Assembly (NCBI RefSeq): GCF_003143935.1
Contig: NZ_QFRX01000001.1
Location: 6,470,303-6,534,302 of the forward strand
DNA: 64,000 nt
Source of the DNA: Streptomyces sp. Act143
Lineage (GTDB): Bacteria; Actinomycetota; Actinomycetes; Streptomycetales; Streptomycetaceae
Direction: 5' to 3'
Part shown: piece by piece, positions 23,759-35,632 of the stretch
Numbering within the stretch: the first letter of the stretch is position 1
Layout of the letters: each line of letters begins with the position of its first letter
Notes under the pieces: generated by a model
Seen by the model: the letters and a program-made list of their open reading frames with translations, nothing else
The model's database searches: none
Told to the model about the DNA's origin: nothing
Program-made: the position numbers and the translations under genes

Positions 23759-25090
23759 ATGCGGGGGTGGTGGCGGGATCTCACGGAGCTGGTGCTGCCG
23801 GCCGACTGCGGAGGCTGCGGGAGGCCTCGCGCGGTGCTCTGTCCCAAGTGCCGTGGCGTCCTGAGCGGGCGCGCACCGTGCCGGGTGCGACCGGTGCCGG
23901 AACCGAGGGGGTTGCCGGCGGTGCATGCGGCGGCCCCCTATGCCGACGAGGTGCGGGCGGTGCTGCTGGCCCACAAGGAACGCGGTGCGCTGGCGCTCGC
24001 GACACCGCTGGGGGTGGCTCTGGCGGGGGCGGTGCGGGCAGGGCTTCGGGCGGCTCGGACGAGAGGGCAGGGGCTCTGGGCGGGGGCTGGGGCGGGCCTC
24101 GCCGGGGGCGACGACGGCGGCGAGGACCAGGGTGAGGGTGTGGCCGGGGCCGCGGTGAGGTCTGACAGCGGGAGGCAGGCCGGGGTGGTGGTGCGTGCGG
24201 CTGCGTCTGGGGAGGTGGGGCGGTCCGGGGGCGCGGATGGCGTCGGCCGGGTCTTGGCCCGGTCTGGCCATGGGGGTGGTCAAGGGCGGGGCGAAGGCGG
24301 GCCCGGGGGTGTTGCGGAGATGGCCGCCGGTGCTGCGGGGCGTGGGCTTGGGAGTGGCGTGGTGCTGCTCGTGCCTGTTCCGTCCTCGCGTACGGCGGTG
24401 GCGGCCCGAGGGCATGATCCGGCGCGGCGGATCGCGCTGGCGGCGGCTGCGGAGCTGCGGCGGGGCGGGGTGCCGGCGCGGGTGCTCGCGGTACTGCGGC
24501 AGCGGCGTGGTGTGGCCGACCAAGCGGGGCTCAACTCCCGGGAGCGGCTGGACAACCTCGCCGGCGCGCTCTCTGTGGTCCCCGGCGGTGGGCGGCTGCT
24601 GCTCGAGGGGGCGGTTGTGCTCGTTGACGACGTCATGACGACGGGGGCGTCCCTGGCGGAGGCTGCGCGGGCCGTGCGGGCGGCGATGGCTGAGGAGGGC
24701 CCCCGGCGCGGAGTCGAGGAGAGGGGCGTCGAGGCTCAGGGCTCGGAATGGGGCGGTGGGGGTCGTGTGGGAGAGGCGGGCAGTGGGCGGTCGGGTGTGG
24801 GGGAGGGGTCCGGGGGCGGGGGCGTTGAGGGGGTCGGGCGGGGCTGTGCGTATGGAGGGGCGGTGACGGCGGAGCCGATCGGGTGTGGAAGTGACGCCGG
24901 TGCCGTGTACGGGGCGGTGCGACGGGAAGGCACAGGGGGAACGAACGGCGGATCAGTGGAGGAGGGCGGGGGTGACCGGACCGGAGGGCCGGGAATGGTG
25001 GACGTGCGCCGAGGCGGAGGCGTCGGTGCCGTCGCCTGCGCGGCCGTGGTCGCGGCGTCGCCGGATGCTTTCGAAATAAACCGGAACTGA
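23759..25090 (+). CDS. ComF family phosphoribosyltransferase-like protein, enlarged
   Basis: ComF-like protein of 443 residues. An N-terminal four-cysteine zinc finger (LPADCGGCGRPRAVLCPKC) is followed by HAAAPYADEVRAVLLAHKERGA and, later, the phosphoribosyltransferase segment VLLVPVPSSRTAVAARGHDP. The PRPP loop is VVLVDDVMTTGAS. The usual ending CAAVVAASPDAFEINRN is present. Family members normally have 220-280 residues. The excess comes from two Gly/Arg-rich insertions, about residues 95-195 and a run between the PRPP loop and the last 20 residues. Start ATG 23759 gives the standard N-terminus. ComF is required for DNA uptake in naturally competent bacteria; its role in Streptomyces is unknown. 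Confidence 0.85.
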   Translation: MRGWWRDLTELVLPADCGGCGRPRAVLCPKCRGVLSGRAPCRVRPVPEPRGLPAVHAAAPYADEVRAVLLAHKERGALALATPLGVALAGAVRAGLRAARTRGQGLWAGAGAGLAGGDDGGEDQGEGVAGAAVRSDSGRQAGVVVRAAASGEVGRSGGADGVGRVLARSGHGGGQGRGEGGPGGVAEMAAGAAGRGLGSGVVLLVPVPSSRTAVAARGHDPARRIALAAAAELRRGGVPARVLAVLRQRRGVADQAGLNSRERLDNLAGALSVVPGGGRLLLEGAVVLVDDVMTTGASLAEAARAVRAAMAEEGPRRGVEERGVEAQGSEWGGGGRVGEAGSGRSGVGEGSGGGGVEGVGRGCAYGGAVTAEPIGCGSDAGAVYGAVRREGTGGTNGGSVEEGGGDRTGGPGMVDVRRGGGVGAVACAAVVAASPDAFEINRN

Positions 25091-25400
25091 CCGTGAACTT
25101 GCATCGTTGCAGGTAATGAGAGGACCAATTCACCTGAATGGAGGTATGCCGCGGTAGAGGGTGACGACATCCGTCCGGGCGAGATATGTTCGGTTGTGAG
25201 GAAAGGCGCAGGCCACACCTCTCATATCCGATTGCCGTGCTGCGGGTTTTTCACCATCACCCGCACTGGTGGAGTGGAGATCTCGCTCGCGGGGGAGGAG
25301 GTGGAAGTCACCGAGTCCGAGGTTCCGGGACTCACCGGAGCCTGGTGCAAAAGGGAGATGCTCCGCCGTTGAGCGGAGTGATCCGGGAACGGAGTTCTGC
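25091..25400. promoter_or_regulatory. 310-base leader/promoter region of hpf
   Basis: No gene seen. A palindrome TGCA-TCGT-TGCA near its start, a hairpin GCGGGT..ACCCGC near 25246-25268 and a small hairpin CTCCGC..GCGGAG near 25363-25379 are visible. The long leader suits a gene that is strongly induced in stationary phase or stress, but I cannot place the promoter. Confidence 0.4.
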
Positions 25401-26093
25401 GTGGACATCGTCGTCAAGGGCCGCAAGACCGAGGTGCCCGAGCGGTTCCGCAAGCACGTGGCCGAGAAGCTGAAGCTGGAGAAGATCCAGAAGCTCGATG
25501 GCAAGGTGATCAGCCTCGACGTCGAGGTGTCCAAGGAGCCCAACCCCCGACAAGCCGACCGCTGCGACCGAGTGGAGATCACGCTCCGCTCCCGCGGTCC
25601 GGTGATCCGGGCGGAGGCCGCGGCAAGCGATCCGTACGCGGCGCTGGACCTGGCGGCGGAAAAGCTGGACGCCCGCCTGCGCAAGCAGCACGACAAGCGT
25701 TTCTCGCGGCGCGGCGCACGCCGGATTCCCGCCGCGGAGGTCGCCGACCACGTCCCGGGTGCGGCCACGCTCAACGGCAACGGCCACCCCGTCCACGAGG
25801 AAGAGACGGACGGCGTCCCCACCAAGAAGATCGGCTCGCTGGAAGTGAAGGGCGAAGGCCCCCTCATCGTCCGCGAGAAGACCCACGTCGCCTCCCCGAT
25901 GACCCTCGACCAGGCTCTGTACGAGATGGAGCTGGTCGGGCACGACTTCTATCTGTTCGTCGACTCCGAGACCAAGGAACCGAGTGTCGTGTACCGGCGA
26001 CACGCCTACGACTACGGCGTCATCCACCTCAGCACGGACCCGATGGTCGCCCAGGCGCAGCCTCCCGCGGCCGGGGGCACGTTGGGTGGCTGA
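25401..26093 (+). CDS. hpf: Long-form ribosome hibernation promoting factor
   Basis: Ribosome-binding protein of 230 residues that joins 70S ribosomes into inactive 100S dimers under stress or in stationary phase. The N-terminal S30AE domain (VDIVVKGRKTEVPERFRKHVAEKLKLEKI through LDLAAEKLDARLRKQHDKR) contacts the decoding centre. After a linker of about 50 residues, the C-terminal dimerisation domain reads MTLDQALYEMELVGHDFYLFVDSETKEPSVVYRRHAYDYGVI. Together these make the long form typical of Gram-positives. GTG start at 25401, with CGGAG upstream. The 13-bp hairpin after the stop is a likely terminator. Confidence 0.95.
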   Translation: MDIVVKGRKTEVPERFRKHVAEKLKLEKIQKLDGKVISLDVEVSKEPNPRQADRCDRVEITLRSRGPVIRAEAAASDPYAALDLAAEKLDARLRKQHDKRFSRRGARRIPAAEVADHVPGAATLNGNGHPVHEEETDGVPTKKIGSLEVKGEGPLIVREKTHVASPMTLDQALYEMELVGHDFYLFVDSETKEPSVVYRRHAYDYGVIHLSTDPMVAQAQPPAAGGTLGG

Positions 26094-26113
26094 CCGCCCG
26101 GCTGACGGCTGAG

Positions 26114-26154
26114 CCGGTGCCCCTGGAGCGCGTGTGCGCCCCCAGGGGCACCGG
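26114..26154 (+). terminator. Terminator of hpf
   Basis: A perfect 13-bp stem, CCGGTGCCCCTGG (26114-26126) with CCAGGGGCACCGG (26142-26154), around a 15-base loop, 20 bases after the hpf stop. No U-tract; strong GC hairpins of this kind commonly terminate in Streptomyces. Confidence 0.75.
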
Positions 26155-26294
26155 TGTGCGACCGCTTCACGCCCCGCTCGGTCACCGCGGTGTCGTCCGG
26201 GCATGAAATCATGGCCGCACCGGCCCAACCGCTGGGCCGTTGCCTTGGGTTGGCGATGGCACAGGACCAGCCACAGCCTTCAGGGGGAGGAACG

Positions 26295-27041
26295 ATGGCG
26301 GACAGCTTCGGACCGATGCATGACGGAGATGTCGGCGACGGCGTCACCGACATGGGCCCGGACACGGGCTCACCACGCAAGGAGCCGATCCGTGTCCTGG
26401 TCGTGGACGACCACGCCCTCTTCCGGCGAGGACTGGAGATCGTGCTCGCGGCCGAGGAGGACATCCAGGTCGTGGGTGAGGCGGGCGACGGCGCCGAGGC
26501 CGTCGACAAGGCCGCCGACCTGCTGCCCGACATCGTCCTGATGGACGTACGCATGCCCAGGCGGGGCGGTATCGAGGCCTGCACCTCCATCAAGGAGGTC
26601 GCGCCCAGCGCGAAGATCATCATGTTGACGATCAGCGACGAGGAGGCCGACCTCTACGAGGCGATCAAGGCCGGCGCGACCGGCTATCTCCTCAAGGAGA
26701 TCTCCACGGACGAGGTGGCCACCGCCATTCGCGCGGTCGCCGACGGGCAGTCGCAGATCAGCCCCTCCATGGCGTCGAAGCTGCTCACCGAGTTCAAGTC
26801 GATGATCCAGCGGACGGATGAGCGCCGTCTCGTGCCTGCGCCGCGGCTCACCGACCGTGAGCTGGAAGTGCTCAAACTCGTCGCCACCGGAATGAACAAC
26901 CGCGATATCGCCAAGGAGTTGTTCATCTCCGAGAACACCGTGAAGAACCACGTGCGCAACATCCTGGAGAAGCTTCAGCTGCACTCCAGGATGGAGGCCG
27001 TCGTCTATGCGATGCGGGAGAAGATCCTAGAGATCCGCTAG
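26295..27041 (+). CDS. NarL/LuxR-family response regulator
   Basis: Response regulator of 248 residues. A poorly conserved N-terminal extension of about 30 residues precedes the receiver domain with VVDDH, phospho-acceptor D84 (VLMDVRMPRRGG) and K (GYLLKEI). The C-terminal LuxR helix-turn-helix is LTDRELEVLKLVATGMNNRDIAKELFISENTVKNHVRNIL. The ATG at 26295 is chosen because GGGGGAGG ends 4 bases before it. No kinase gene adjoins, so it is an orphan. Its last 15 bases overlap the 3' end of the convergent DNA-repair-like gene. Confidence 0.92.
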   Translation: MADSFGPMHDGDVGDGVTDMGPDTGSPRKEPIRVLVVDDHALFRRGLEIVLAAEEDIQVVGEAGDGAEAVDKAADLLPDIVLMDVRMPRRGGIEACTSIKEVAPSAKIIMLTISDEEADLYEAIKAGATGYLLKEISTDEVATAIRAVADGQSQISPSMASKLLTEFKSMIQRTDERRLVPAPRLTDRELEVLKLVATGMNNRDIAKELFISENTVKNHVRNILEKLQLHSRMEAVVYAMREKILEIR

Positions 27042-28193
27042 TGCCTTGGTGAGGGCCGCGCGCAGTTCGGGCGCGTCCACCCGCTCCACGCGTACGTCCG
27101 TGCAGTCCACCCAGCTCGCCGCCTCGGCCAGCGCCTGGGCGACCGCCGGAACCGCCTTCGGGCCGTCCAGGGTGACCTGCCGGGCCACCAGGGTGCGGCC
27201 CTCCCGCGCGGGGTCCACGCGGCCGACGAGACGGCCGCCGGCCAGGACCGGCATCGCGAAGTAGCCGTACACCCGCTTCGGCTTGGGGACGTAGGCCTCC
27301 AGGCGGTGGGTGAAGCCGAAGATCCGCTCCGTGCGCGCGCGTTCCCAGATCAGGGAGTCGAACGGCGACAGCAGCGTCGTACGGTGGCGGCCGCGCGGCG
27401 GTGTTTCCAGGGCCGCCGGGTCGGCCCAGGCCGGCTTGCCCCAGCCCTCGACCGTGACCGGCACCAGGCCCGAGTCGGCGATCACCGCGTCCACCTGCTC
27501 GGCCTTGAGGCGGTGGTAGTCGGCGATGTCCGCGCGCGTGCCGACCCCCAGTGACTGGCCGGCCAGCCGGACCAGGCGGCGCAGGCACTCGGCGTCGTCC
27601 AGCTCGTCGTGCAGCAGCGCGGCCGGGACGGCGCGCTCCGCCAGGTCGTACACCCGCTTCCAGCCGCGCCGTTCCACACAGACGACCTCGCCGTACATCA
27701 GGGCCCGTTCCACGGCGACCTTGGTGCCCGACCAGTCCCACCACTCGCTGGTCCTCTTCGCGCCGCCCAGCTCCGTGGCCGTGAGCGGGCCCTCTGCGCG
27801 GAGCTGCTTGATGACCTGGTCGTAGGTGCCCTCGGGGAGGTCGTGGTTCCAGTGCGGGCGGTCGCGGTAGGCGCGGCGGCGGAAGGCGAAGTGCGGCCAC
27901 TCCTCGATGGGGAGGATGCAGGCGGCGTGCGACCAGTACTCGAAGGCGTGGGTGTCGGTCCAGTAGGCGTTCTCGACGGTCTTGCGGCCGACCGCTCCCA
28001 GGCGGGCGTACGGGATGAGTTCATGGGAGCGGGCGAGGACCGAGATGGTGTCGAGCTGGACCGCGCCGAGGTGGCGCAGGACGCCGCGGACGCCGGCCCG
28101 GCGGTCGGGGGTGCCGAGGAAGCCCTGGGCGCGCAGGGCGATGCGGCGGGCTTCGTCGGCGGTCAGTTCGGTCGAGGGACGCGGGGTCGTCAT
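27027..28193 (-). CDS. AlkX/YcaQ-type winged-helix DNA glycosylase-like protein
   Basis: Protein of 388 residues from the HTH_42 family, whose members AlkZ (AZL) and AlkX (YcaQ) remove bases from DNA interstrand crosslinks. The catalytic QxD motif is present as Q46-L-D48 in HLGAVQLDTISVLARSHELI, and the tandem winged helices show as GPLTATELGG. The central segment LLSPFDSLIWERARTERIFGF and the later YVPKPKRVYGYFAMPVL are typical. In Streptomyces such proteins can protect against self-made crosslinkers, but no such cluster is beside it. Start ATG 28193. It overlaps the convergent response-regulator gene by 15 bases. Confidence 0.88.
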   Translation of the reverse strand: MTTPRPSTELTADEARRIALRAQGFLGTPDRRAGVRGVLRHLGAVQLDTISVLARSHELIPYARLGAVGRKTVENAYWTDTHAFEYWSHAACILPIEEWPHFAFRRRAYRDRPHWNHDLPEGTYDQVIKQLRAEGPLTATELGGAKRTSEWWDWSGTKVAVERALMYGEVVCVERRGWKRVYDLAERAVPAALLHDELDDAECLRRLVRLAGQSLGVGTRADIADYHRLKAEQVDAVIADSGLVPVTVEGWGKPAWADPAALETPPRGRHRTTLLSPFDSLIWERARTERIFGFTHRLEAYVPKPKRVYGYFAMPVLAGGRLVGRVDPAREGRTLVARQVTLDGPKAVPAVAQALAEAASWVDCTDVRVERVDAPELRAALTKALADL

Positions 28194-28242
28194 GATGCGG
28201 ACGATAGGCGGTGGCACTGACAACGGGAGATGAGCTGCGCCG

Positions 28243-28827
28243 TCACTGCGGCCGCTCGGCACGCGCCGGCAGATACGGGGCCGTCGACGGCAGCCCCAGG
28301 TCCGACGGGAGCAGGGAACCCACCCAGCAGTCGCGGCGTACGCCCTGGTGGACGATCCCGGAGCGCAGGACGCCCTCGACGGTGAAGCCACAGCGCTCCG
28401 CCACCGCGCGCGAGGGGAGGTTTCCGACCTCCGCGCGCCATTCCACACGGTCGATCGACAGCTGGGTGAAGGCCCAGCGGGCGGCGGTGAGGACGGCCTC
28501 GGTGACGTAGCCGTTGCCGCGGTGCTGCTTGGTGCCCCAGAAACCGACCTCCGCCGCGCTCATGGAGCGCATGGACAGCCCGAGCATGCCGACCAGTTCC
28601 TCCCCTTCGGGGAGGAAGAGGCCCCACGTGAACGAGGAGCCGTTCGCCCAGCCGTCGGGGACGAGTTGGTCCGTGAAGCTCTCGGCGTGCTCGCGCAGGT
28701 AGGGCGAGGGGATCGTGGTCCAGCGCTGGATGTCGGGGTCCTGGGCGGCCTCGTACACGGTGTCGGTGTCCGGCGGGCCGACCGTGCGCATCAGCAGGCG
28801 GCCGGTGGTGAGGGTGACGGGTTCCAT
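28243..28827 (-). CDS. GNAT-family N-acetyltransferase (RimJ/RimL-like)
   Basis: Acetyl-CoA-dependent acetyltransferase of 194 residues. The RimJ/RimL pattern is clear: TLTTGRLLMRTVGPPDTDTVYEA at the N-terminus, the acetyl-CoA-binding loop in KQHRGNGYVTEAVLTAARWAF, and EVGNLPSRAVAERCGFTVEGVLR near the end. The substrate may be a ribosomal protein N-terminus or a small amine; the sequence does not tell. It is separated from the AlkX-like gene by 49 bases in the same direction, so co-transcription is possible. Confidence 0.88.
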   Translation of the reverse strand: MEPVTLTTGRLLMRTVGPPDTDTVYEAAQDPDIQRWTTIPSPYLREHAESFTDQLVPDGWANGSSFTWGLFLPEGEELVGMLGLSMRSMSAAEVGFWGTKQHRGNGYVTEAVLTAARWAFTQLSIDRVEWRAEVGNLPSRAVAERCGFTVEGVLRSGIVHQGVRRDCWVGSLLPSDLGLPSTAPYLPARAERPQ

Positions 28828-29096
28828 CGGCCGATTCTGCTCGGGGATTCACGACGAGCGCCATCTTTTTGCGGTGTGTGAGCGGGCGATCACTTTTCGC
28901 GCAATTCGTCGGTGCGACGCGGCACCATCCGCGACCCCCGGCCGTTGTGCCTTTGACGGAGATTTGAAGCAGCGGACGGTCGGCGTCCCCGGCAGGCTCC
29001 CGGCGTGGCCATGTCCTCGCTTACGATGGCCGTTGCTCAGTCAAGTCAAATGGAAACCGACCGTCCCAGGCCCGACCGGCAAGGAGACCAACCCCC
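28828..29096. promoter_or_regulatory. Divergent region upstream of secA
   Basis: 269 bases between the divergent acetyltransferase and secA starts. A -10-like TACGAT lies at 29022-29027, and AAGGAG at 29081-29086 serves the secA GTG. No repeats or riboswitch-like structure were seen. Confidence 0.4.
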
Positions 29097-31934
<2,838 letters not shown>

Positions 31935-31965
31935 CGGTGCCTGTGGCGCTGTAGCGGTGTGAAGA

Positions 31966-31990
31966 GCCGGGTCACCTGGGGTGACCCGGC
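31966..31990. terminator. Terminator between secA and the convergent ABC permease gene
   Basis: Perfect 11-bp stem GCCGGGTCACC (31966-31976) with GGTGACCCGGC (31980-31990) and a three-base loop, 32 bases after the secA stop. It is followed by CCCTTCGG and could work in both directions. Confidence 0.75.
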
Positions 31991-32061
31991 CCTTCGGCGT
32001 ACAGGGGGCTGTCGATGGCGGCGGGAGGCAGCGGGAGAGAGGGCCCGCGTGGGCGTCCGGG

Positions 32062-32846
32062 CTACTTCGCGGCGCGGTCGTAGGCCGACTTCGCCCAGCG
32101 GTGGCCGAGGACCGCCAGGACGAGGCACCAGGCGAGGGCGAGCCAGCCGTTGTGGCCGATCTCGGTGCCGAGGAGGAGGCCGCGCAGGGTTTCGATGGCC
32201 GGGGTGAACGGCTGGTACTCGGCGACCGGCTGGAACCAGCCCGGCATCGCGTCGACCGGCACGAAGGTGCTGGAGATCAGCGGCAGGAAGATCAGCGGCA
32301 TGGCGTTGTTGGAGGCGGCCTCGGCGTTGGGGCTGACCAGGCCCATGCCGACCGCGATCCAGGTCAGCGCCAGGGCGAAGAGCGTGAGGAGCCCGAAGGC
32401 GGCGAGCCATTCCAGGACGGTGGCGTCGGTGGAGCGGAAGCCGATGGCCACGCCGACGGCGCCGACCAGGAGCACGCTCAGCACGCACTGCAGGACGCTG
32501 CCGACGACGTGTCCGACGAGGACCGAGCCGCGGTGGATGGCCATGGTGCGGAAGCGGGCGATGATGCCTTCGGTCATGTCCATCGCGACGGACACCGCGG
32601 TCCCGATCGTGGTCCCGCCGATGGTCATCAGCAGCAGACCGGGGACGACGTAGGCGACGTAGGCGGAGCGGTCGGCGCTGCCGCCGATGCCGGCGCTCAT
32701 GACGTCACCGAAGACGTAGACGAACAGCAGCAACAGCATGACCGGGGTGAGCAGCAGGTTCAGGGTCATGGAGGGGTAGCGGCGTACGTGCAGCAGGTTG
32801 CGCCGCACCATCGTGGACGAGTCGCGCAGGGCGAGGGTGAGGGAGC

Positions 32847-32850
<4 letters not shown>
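32062..32850 (-). CDS. ABC-2 type transporter permease (DrrB-like)
   Basis: Membrane subunit of an ABC exporter, 262 residues with about six transmembrane helices. The amphipathic start (RDSSTMVRRNLLHVRRYPSMTLNLLLTPVMLLLLFVYVFG), the central VVPGLLLMTIGGTTIGTAVSVAMDMTEGIIARFRTMAI and LPLISSTFVPVDAMPGWFQPVAEYQPFTPAIE are the pattern of the DrrB daunorubicin-resistance permease family. Its start overlaps the stop of the ATPase by 4 bases. The substrate is unknown; family members export hydrophobic drugs and lipids. Confidence 0.9.
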
Positions 32851-33842
<992 letters not shown>

Positions 33843-33916
33843 GGCGCTCTCCGATCGGAGGCTGAAGGCGGTGGTGGGGGAAGGCGGGGAGCGGTGGCCC
33901 CCGCGGGGGCCGGTGC

Positions 33917-34759
33917 TCAGCTCTTGGTGCGGCGGACGTCGATGTTGCCGTAGCGGGTACGGGCGTGGACCTCGACGGTGTCCTCGGTCCCGTCGGGGGA
34001 GCCGGTGGCGGTGAGCGCGTTGCGGACCTGGCCCTTGGCCGAGCTGAGGTCCAGCCAGGCGGCCGTGCCCGAGCGGATGCCGATGTCGATGGCGCCGTAG
34101 TCGGTCTCCAGGCGCACGGCGCCGCGGACCACGTCGGCGACCCGCAGGGTGCCGTGGGCGGTGGTCGCGGTGACCGAGCCCTCGGCGCGCTCGATGTCGA
34201 TCGGGCCGTTGGCGCCGCTCACCTGAAGGTCGCCGGTCGCGGCGCCGACGGTCGTGCTGCCGTGGGAGTTCTTGAGGACGGCCGGACCGTCCAGCAGGCC
34301 GGCGCGGATGCTGCCGGAGCTGCTGGTGATCTCGGCCGGGCCCTCGACGCGGTCCACGATGATCGAGCCGTGCGACACGGACAGGCGCAGCGGTCCCGTC
34401 GTGTCGAGCCGGACGTCGCCGACCGACGTCTTCACACGGACCTCGCCGAGCCGGCCCTCGCTGATCACATGGGCCACGGAGCCGTCCGTGTCGATGTGCG
34501 AGCCGGTGGGCAGCGCGACCGTCACGTCGACGACGCCGCTGGGGCCGATCATGCGGCGTTCCTTCGTCCGGATGCCGAGGACCCCGTTCGCATAGCCGAC
34601 CTCGGTCTGCTCGGCGGCCCGGACGTCCTTGTCCCGCTTCGGGTCGGCGGGCCGGACCTCGACGACGGTGTCCGTGCGGTCGCTCGCGACGAACTGGATG
34701 GAGCCGGCGCCGATGTGCGCGGCGACCGAGATCGCTTCGGGAGTGTCGTAAGAAGGCAT
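33917..34759 (-). CDS. DUF4097 family beta-helix-like protein
   Basis: Protein of 280 residues made almost wholly of short beta repeats (for example DGSVAHVISEGRLGEVRVKTSVGDVRLDTTG), the pattern of the DUF4097 putative adhesin family. It has no signal peptide or membrane anchor, so it should be cytoplasmic despite the adhesin label. Such genes very often precede DrrAB-like exporters in actinobacteria, as here, but the role is unknown. ATG at 34759 gives the usual start MPSYDTPEAISVAAHIGAG. It lies 110 bases downstream of the ribbon-helix-helix gene. Confidence 0.83.
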   Translation of the reverse strand: MPSYDTPEAISVAAHIGAGSIQFVASDRTDTVVEVRPADPKRDKDVRAAEQTEVGYANGVLGIRTKERRMIGPSGVVDVTVALPTGSHIDTDGSVAHVISEGRLGEVRVKTSVGDVRLDTTGPLRLSVSHGSIIVDRVEGPAEITSSSGSIRAGLLDGPAVLKNSHGSTTVGAATGDLQVSGANGPIDIERAEGSVTATTAHGTLRVADVVRGAVRLETDYGAIDIGIRSGTAAWLDLSSAKGQVRNALTATGSPDGTEDTVEVHARTRYGNIDVRRTKS

Positions 34760-34869
34760 GGCTGTCCCGTCCTCTTGGGTCGGTGGGGCGTCCCCGCTGG
34801 TGGGGCGGGGTGTGGGTGTCGTGGTGTGAGCGGCCTGGAGTGGCCGTGTGGCGTGGGGTGCGGCCGGCG

Positions 34870-35385
34870 CTAGCGCGCCCAGCCCGTGAAGCTCTGCCCG
34901 ACGGTTCGGCTCGTCTGTGGCGCCTTCGGTGCGGTGCCGCCCTCGACGGCGGCCGACACGGCCCGTACCAGCCACGCGTTGACCGACAGTCCCTCGCGGT
35001 TCGCGGCCTCTTCGGCGCGGGCCTTGAGGTGGGCGGGCAGCCGCAGGTTCACGCGGGCGGTGCCGCCCTCGTCGCCGTCGGCCGGAGCGGGCGCCTGGGC
35101 GGGGGCCTGGAACGGTTCGACGACGGGGGTGTCGGCGTGGCTGGGCGGCGGTGTCACCACGAAGTCGGGGTCGAGGCCGCGCAGCCGTACGTCGACCGAG
35201 CCGGGGGCGAGTTCGCGGGTGATCTCGTCCATGGCGGCGGAGAGCACGTTGAGCATGGTCAGCCGGGTCGCCGACTCCAGGGGGGCGGTCAGCCGTTCGG
35301 CCAGCTCGCGGGCTTCGTCGCCGCCGGCTTCGGCGGCCACCGCGAGTTCGCGGCGGAGAGTGTCGACGTACGGGGTGAGGTCCAT
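34870..35385 (-). CDS. Ribbon-helix-helix protein (HicB-like antitoxin annotation)
   Basis: Protein of 171 residues. The N-terminal half is helical (DLTPYVDTLRRELAVAAEAGGDEARELAERL), a Pro/Ala-rich linker follows (about 85-105), and the C-terminal half is a ribbon-helix-helix domain, TARVNLRLPAHLKARAEEAANREGLSVNAWLVRAVSAAV. Databases call such proteins HicB-family antitoxins, but no toxin gene is adjacent, so it is more likely the regulator of the DUF4097-DrrAB operon that follows. Its upstream region holds a striking 10-bp-phased repeat array that could be its operator. Confidence 0.8.
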   Translation of the reverse strand: MDLTPYVDTLRRELAVAAEAGGDEARELAERLTAPLESATRLTMLNVLSAAMDEITRELAPGSVDVRLRGLDPDFVVTPPPSHADTPVVEPFQAPAQAPAPADGDEGGTARVNLRLPAHLKARAEEAANREGLSVNAWLVRAVSAAVEGGTAPKAPQTSRTVGQSFTGWAR

Positions 35386-35544
35386 GACGCCATCATGGCA
35401 CCACTATGGCGCTATGCGCAAGCCTGAATGGCGCTGAGGGATGCCGGAGTGGTGTCGCGCTGGCTGGCTGATGCCCTGACCTGCGGGAATGTGCTGGGCG
35501 CGAGTGGGTCCACTGTGGCGCCACACCGAACCGCCGAATTGCGG

Positions 35545-35620
35545 TGGCACGGAATGGCGTCGCTTGGCGCATCGTGGTGCCACCTGGTGCCACTCGGTGT
35601 CATGTGGTGCCATCCGGTGA
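35545..35620. repeat. Eight TGGYGC-like boxes spaced exactly 10 bp
   Basis: Hexamers start at 35545, 35555, 35565, 35575, 35585, 35595, 35605 and 35615, and read TGGCAC, TGGCGT, TGGCGC, TGGTGC, TGGTGC, CGGTGT, TGGTGC, CGGTGA. Further TGGCGC/TGGCAC copies lie at 35396, 35407 and 35429, and a full TGGCGCCA at 35516. The array lies about 160-235 bases upstream of the ribbon-helix-helix gene. One box per helical turn is what a cooperatively binding ribbon-helix-helix repressor needs. Confidence 0.75.
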
Positions 35621-35632
35621 CGTCTGCGGCCC

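Noticed and set aside
34870..35385. Toxin-antitoxin module
   Set aside because: Only the ribbon-helix-helix partner is present; neighbours are transporter genes and a Rv3235-like gene.
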